Part shown: positions 34,521 through 37,604 of the stretch, in pieces
Numbering within the stretch: position 1 is the first letter of the stretch
Layout: every line of letters starts with the position of its first letter
Assembly: GCA_025356055.1 (NCBI GenBank)
Contig: JANXUU010000078.1
Location: 1 to 37,604 of the forward strand
DNA length: 37,604 nt
Source: Sphingomonas sp.
Lineage (GTDB): Bacteria > Pseudomonadota > Alphaproteobacteria > Sphingomonadales > Sphingomonadaceae
Direction: 5' to 3'
Made by a program: the position numbers and the translations under genes
The notes under the pieces: generated by a model
Databases searched by the model: none
The model's input: only the letters and a program-made list of their open reading frames with translations
What the model was told of the DNA's origin: nothing

Positions 34521-35722
34521 TGCCCGGTGGAGGGGGGCAAACGGGCGCGCTCGACGGTATCCGCGTGATCGAGATGGGCCAACTGATCGCCGGGCCGTTC
34601 TGCGGCCAGTTGCTCGGCGACATGGGGGCCGAGGTGATCAAGATCGAGCCACCGGGGAAAGGCGACCCGATGCGCGACTGGGGCCGCGGTGAATATCGCC
34701 TGTGGTGGGAAGTCGTCGCGCGTAACAAGAAGAGCGTCAGCGCGAACCTGCGGGTTCCCGAGGGGCAGGAACTGGCGCGACGGCTGATCGCGACTGCCGA
34801 CATCTTGATCGAGAATTTCCGCCCCGGCACACTCGAGAAATGGGGCCTTTCGCCCGAAACGCTCCACGCTGAGAATCCCGGTCTGATTATCGTTCGAGTA
34901 TCGGGCTATGGCCAGACCGGCCCTTATTCCGACCGCGCCGGGTTCGGCGGGATCGGCGAGGCGATGGGCGGATGGCGCAACATCGTCGGCGATCCCGACC
35001 GCCCACCGAGCCGGATGGGCGTGTCGATCGGTGACAGTCTGGCGGCGACCTATGGTTGCATGGGGGCGCTCGCCGCGCTCCACCACCGCGACAAGACCGG
35101 CGAGGGGCAAGTTGTCGACAGCGCACTCTACGAAGCGGTGCTGCAGGTGATGGAAAGTCTCGTTCCCGACTACAGCATCATGGGCTATGTTCGCGAGCGG
35201 TCCGGCTCGGTGCTTCCGGGAATTGCGCCGTCGAACGTCTATCGCTGCCGAGACGGAGATTATCTGATCGGCGCCAATCAGGACAGTGTGTTCGGGCGGC
35301 TGTGCGTGGCGATGGGTAAGCCCGAATTGGCGAACGACCCGCGCTATGTTGATCACATTGCGCGCGGACAGCACCAGATCGAGCTCGACCAGCGAATCGA
35401 AGCATGGACCCTGACGCTGCCGGTGGTCGAGGTTGAGCAGCTGATGATCGAACACGGCATCCCCGCGGGCCGCGTCTATACCCCCGCCGACATGCTCGCC
35501 GACCCTCATTTTCAGGCGCGCGAGGCGATCGTCGACGTGCCCCATCCCAAATGGGACAAGCTCAAGATGCAGAGCGTCTTCCCGCGGCTGTCGAAAACGC
35601 CCGGTGGAATCAGGTCGGTGGCGCCTCAAACCGTCGGCGAAGACAATGGCGAGATCTACGGAAGCATGCTTGGTTTGGGCCAGGAGCGGCGCGACGAGCT
35701 GGCGGAGCGTGGCGTTATCTAG
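34520..35722 (+). CDS. CaiB/BaiF family (family III) CoA-transferase
   Basis: This 400-residue protein transfers CoA from a donor acyl-CoA to a carboxylic acid, with the catalytic aspartate forming a mixed anhydride. The N-terminal LLGDMGAEVIKIEPPGKGDP, NFRPGTLEKWGL and GYGQTGPYSDRAGFG signatures are present, and the catalytic residue is probably Asp172 in SIGDSLAA. The length is typical. It would activate a product of HyuAB or of the amidase for cleavage by the HMGL-like enzyme, which needs a CoA thioester; this is inference from operon order. The ATG overlaps the hyuB stop codon, and the start at 34454 of a longer frame lies inside hyuB. Confidence 0.92.
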   Translation: MPGGGGQTGALDGIRVIEMGQLIAGPFCGQLLGDMGAEVIKIEPPGKGDPMRDWGRGEYRLWWEVVARNKKSVSANLRVPEGQELARRLIATADILIENFRPGTLEKWGLSPETLHAENPGLIIVRVSGYGQTGPYSDRAGFGGIGEAMGGWRNIVGDPDRPPSRMGVSIGDSLAATYGCMGALAALHHRDKTGEGQVVDSALYEAVLQVMESLVPDYSIMGYVRERSGSVLPGIAPSNVYRCRDGDYLIGANQDSVFGRLCVAMGKPELANDPRYVDHIARGQHQIELDQRIEAWTLTLPVVEVEQLMIEHGIPAGRVYTPADMLADPHFQAREAIVDVPHPKWDKLKMQSVFPRLSKTPGGIRSVAPQTVGEDNGEIYGSMLGLGQERRDELAERGVI

Positions 35723-35783
35723 CGACTGATCGGTTCAGGTGCCTGACTACAAGATTGTCGCTTCCAACCCAGCCTTACGCCTG

Positions 35784-35833
35784 GCGGGACTTCCGCTGGA
35801 TTTCCGGCGGGGCTGGAACAGGTGAAGTCCCGC
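35784..35833. repeat. 10-base inverted repeat before the AI-2E-type gene
   Basis: GCGGGACTTC (35784-35793) and GAAGTCCCGC (35824-35833) are exact complements around a 30-base loop. The right arm ends four bases before the ATG at 35838 and holds its only purine-rich ribosome-site candidate. No T-run follows, so it is unlikely to be a terminator. It lies in the 115-base gap between the CoA-transferase and the next gene. Confidence 0.6.
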
Positions 35834-35837
35834 ACCT

Positions 35838-37052
35838 ATGGTCGGCTCTATGGACTCGCCGCGCTCCTCTTCCCCCACCCCCTCCACGGCACCGTTGCCG
35901 ACACCCGCGCAGGTTGCCGGCGAGGCGCAGGACCTCGAGCATGTCGCGCTCAAGCGGGTACGACTGCTCGCTTCGCTGACGCTGATTGCGGGAATCGGGC
36001 TGATCCTGGCGATCCCGTTTGCGTTGAAGGGCGGAGCGGAATTCTTCCTGCCGGTGACGGCCGCACTGGTCATCGCCGTTGCGCTGGTGCCGCTGCTCGA
36101 ATGGTTCGAGCGGCGCGGAGTACCCTCGAAGCTCGCCGCGACGCTGTGCGTCCTGCTATTTCTCGGGGTTGCGATCTTTGCGTTGGGGTCGATCGTGCTT
36201 CCGGCGATGGATTGGGTACGACGTATTCCGCAGCGCATCGAGCAGGTGCGACACTCACTCGACCCGTTCATCAGCCTCTACAAGTCGCTCCAGCACTGGA
36301 TCGACAATACCACCGCGCAGATCGCCACCGCGCCGGCGAAGTCGGTACGCACGGTACGGCTCGAATCGACCAGTAGCTTCGTCGACACGATCACGACGCA
36401 GGCGCCGTATCTGCTGATCCAAACCTTTTTCGCGTTGCTGGTGATCTTCTTCTTCCTTGCCGGCTGGACCGGAATGCGCAAGCGCACGATCGTCAGTCGG
36501 GGGAGCTTTGCTGGCGCGCTGACGACCGCGCGGGTAATCCAGCAAGTGGTCGAGGCGACGTCGACCTATCTTGGCACAATCACGCTGATCAACATCGCCA
36601 TGGGGGCCATCACCGCGACGTTTCTGTGGTTGCTGGGGATGGACTCGCCGATGATGTGGGGAGGCATCGTCGCAGTGCTGAATTATATCCCCTATTTGGG
36701 GCCGATTGCGAGCGTGGTGCTGCTCGCATTCGGGGGGCTGATGACCTTTCCCGACGTCTGGCACGCGCTGCTTCCGCCGGCGATCTTCCTTGGCATGCAC
36801 TTGGTCGAGGCAAACGTATTCACGCCGTCGCTGGTCGGGCGCAAGCTGGAGATCAACCCGCTGCTGATCCTTGTTTCGCTAAGCTTCTGGGCGTGGGTGT
36901 GGGGGACGACGGGGGCTCTGCTGGCAATACCACTGCTGATCATCATCAAGACAATTTTCGCGGCGGCCGGGATGCCCGATATCGCCGGCTTCCTGTTCGA
37001 GGACGGAGTATTGACCCATGTCGGCGACGACGAGCAAATCGAGAATGAATAG
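35838..37052 (+). CDS. AI-2E transporter-family (DUF20) membrane protein
   Basis: This 404-residue inner-membrane protein belongs to the AI-2E transporter/DUF20 family, whose members include exporters of autoinducer-2 and Na+/H+ antiporter-like proteins. A Ser/Pro-rich N-terminus of about 30 residues precedes two hydrophobic helices (42-60 and 68-86), a periplasmic loop with IPQRIEQVRH, and a C-terminal block of helices with the family segment LNYIPYLGPIASVV and HLVEANVFTPSLVGRKLEINP. The length is normal. Start ATG 35838, with ATG 35850 as an alternative. No functional link to the cluster before it is visible. Confidence 0.88.
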   Translation: MVGSMDSPRSSSPTPSTAPLPTPAQVAGEAQDLEHVALKRVRLLASLTLIAGIGLILAIPFALKGGAEFFLPVTAALVIAVALVPLLEWFERRGVPSKLAATLCVLLFLGVAIFALGSIVLPAMDWVRRIPQRIEQVRHSLDPFISLYKSLQHWIDNTTAQIATAPAKSVRTVRLESTSSFVDTITTQAPYLLIQTFFALLVIFFFLAGWTGMRKRTIVSRGSFAGALTTARVIQQVVEATSTYLGTITLINIAMGAITATFLWLLGMDSPMMWGGIVAVLNYIPYLGPIASVVLLAFGGLMTFPDVWHALLPPAIFLGMHLVEANVFTPSLVGRKLEINPLLILVSLSFWAWVWGTTGALLAIPLLIIIKTIFAAAGMPDIAGFLFEDGVLTHVGDDEQIENE

Positions 37053-37077
37053 GTCGCCGAAGCGGGGGCGCGTCGTG

Positions 37078-37106
37078 TTGACAGGGCAGGGGGGCTCCCC
37101 TAGTTG
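37078..37106 (+). promoter_or_regulatory. Predicted promoter for tRNA-Asp
   Basis: A consensus TTGACA (37078-37083) and TAGTTG (37101-37106) are spaced by 17 bases; transcription would start near 37113, 24 bases before the tRNA. Confidence 0.6.
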
Positions 37107-37136
37107 CCCGCCACCGGAACCGGTCGAGATCAGTTC

Positions 37137-37213
<77 letters not shown>

Positions 37214-37304
37214 TTGCGTCAGGCACGTGATCCTTCCCGCGCGATCAGCATCGTGAGACGCCCGCCTTGCGCTTGTCGACACAGGCGCTAGCACTCGTCG
37301 CCCG

Positions 37305-37604
37305 ATGCGTGGCCCGCCAACGTCCTTTGCCGAGCTTGGCCTGTCGCCCGATGCGGATCGCGGCGCGGTCGATCGCGCCTATCGCGCGCTGATGAAACTC
37401 CATCATCCCGATCTGGGCGGGGATCCGGCGCGGGCGGCGGCGATCAATCTCGCTTATGCCGAAATCACCCGGCCGACGGCTGTGGCCCGGGTGCTCGCAG
37501 CGCCCGATCTGGCCACGGCAATCTATGAGCGTCGCCTCGCCGAGCGGCGCGCGGCCGCGACCCGGCGCAGCGGTCGACGCCGTTGGCCATGGTTGCTGTT
37601 GCTG
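37305..37604 (+). CDS. J-domain protein, N-terminal part (3' end outside window)
   Basis: The frame is open to the window edge and encodes at least 100 residues. The first 60 form a J domain: FAELGLSPDADRGAVDRAYRALMKLHHPDLGGDP with the HPD tripeptide that stimulates DnaK-type ATPases. A basic stretch RRSGRRR is followed by WPWLLLL, the start of a probable membrane helix, so it may be a membrane-anchored small J-domain protein. No glycine/phenylalanine linker or zinc finger of DnaJ is seen in the visible part. The start ATG 37305 lies 91 bases after tRNA-Asp. Confidence 0.85.
   Translation, partial: MRGPPTSFAELGLSPDADRGAVDRAYRALMKLHHPDLGGDPARAAAINLAYAEITRPTAVARVLAAPDLATAIYERRLAERRAAATRRSGRRRWPWLLLL

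Overview
The window looks like chromosomal DNA of an alphaproteobacterium, most probably of the order Sphingomonadales. The reasons are the GC-rich coding pattern, the linkage ubiE-ubiB-coaBC-dut / mutM-rpsT-dnaA, the rpmH-rnpA-yidD-yidC-engB block, a TonB-dependent receptor of the type abundant in sphingomonads, and a cluster of GANTC (CcrM-type) sites upstream of dnaA. No rRNA, CRISPR array, insertion sequence or phage gene is visible; two tRNA genes are present.

Positions 1-8105 hold the 3' end of topA, a minus-strand operon (ubiE, ubiB, coaBC, dut, moeB-like) and, divergently, mutM, rpsT and dnaA. Positions 8181-12164 carry a minus-strand lipoprotein, trpS, murJ and secB. Positions 12346-16452 are plus-strand: a Tim44-like protein, mltA, a Smr-domain protein and a GGDEF/EAL protein. 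Positions 16465-18748 hold dapE, a cupin and a glutathione-S-transferase-like gene broken by one in-frame amber codon. Positions 18762-21810 are the rpmH-rnpA-yidD-yidC-engB operon. A small PGPGW-type membrane protein, comM and tRNA-Leu(CAA) follow.

Positions 24071-35722 form the accessory part: a compact catabolic regulon. On the minus strand, a racemase-fold protein, two SnoaL-like proteins and a TonB-dependent receptor are packed as an operon. A GntR/FCD regulator and an isochorismatase-like amidase lie in the middle. On the plus strand, an HMG-CoA-lyase-like enzyme, HyuA, HyuB and a family III CoA-transferase form a translationally coupled operon. The palindrome TTGTATACAA occurs once in the spacer of the predicted minus-operon promoter and once just before the lyase start codon, which ties both arms to one regulator. 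The genes suggest outer-membrane uptake of an unknown compound, ATP-dependent ring opening or carboxylation, amide cleavage, CoA activation and retro-aldol cleavage. The substrate cannot be read from sequence.

The window ends with an AI-2E-type membrane protein, tRNA-Asp(GTC) and the start of a J-domain protein. Smaller points of note are an rnpA frame that lacks a usable start codon near its conserved N-terminus, and a dnaA upstream region with three inverted repeats.
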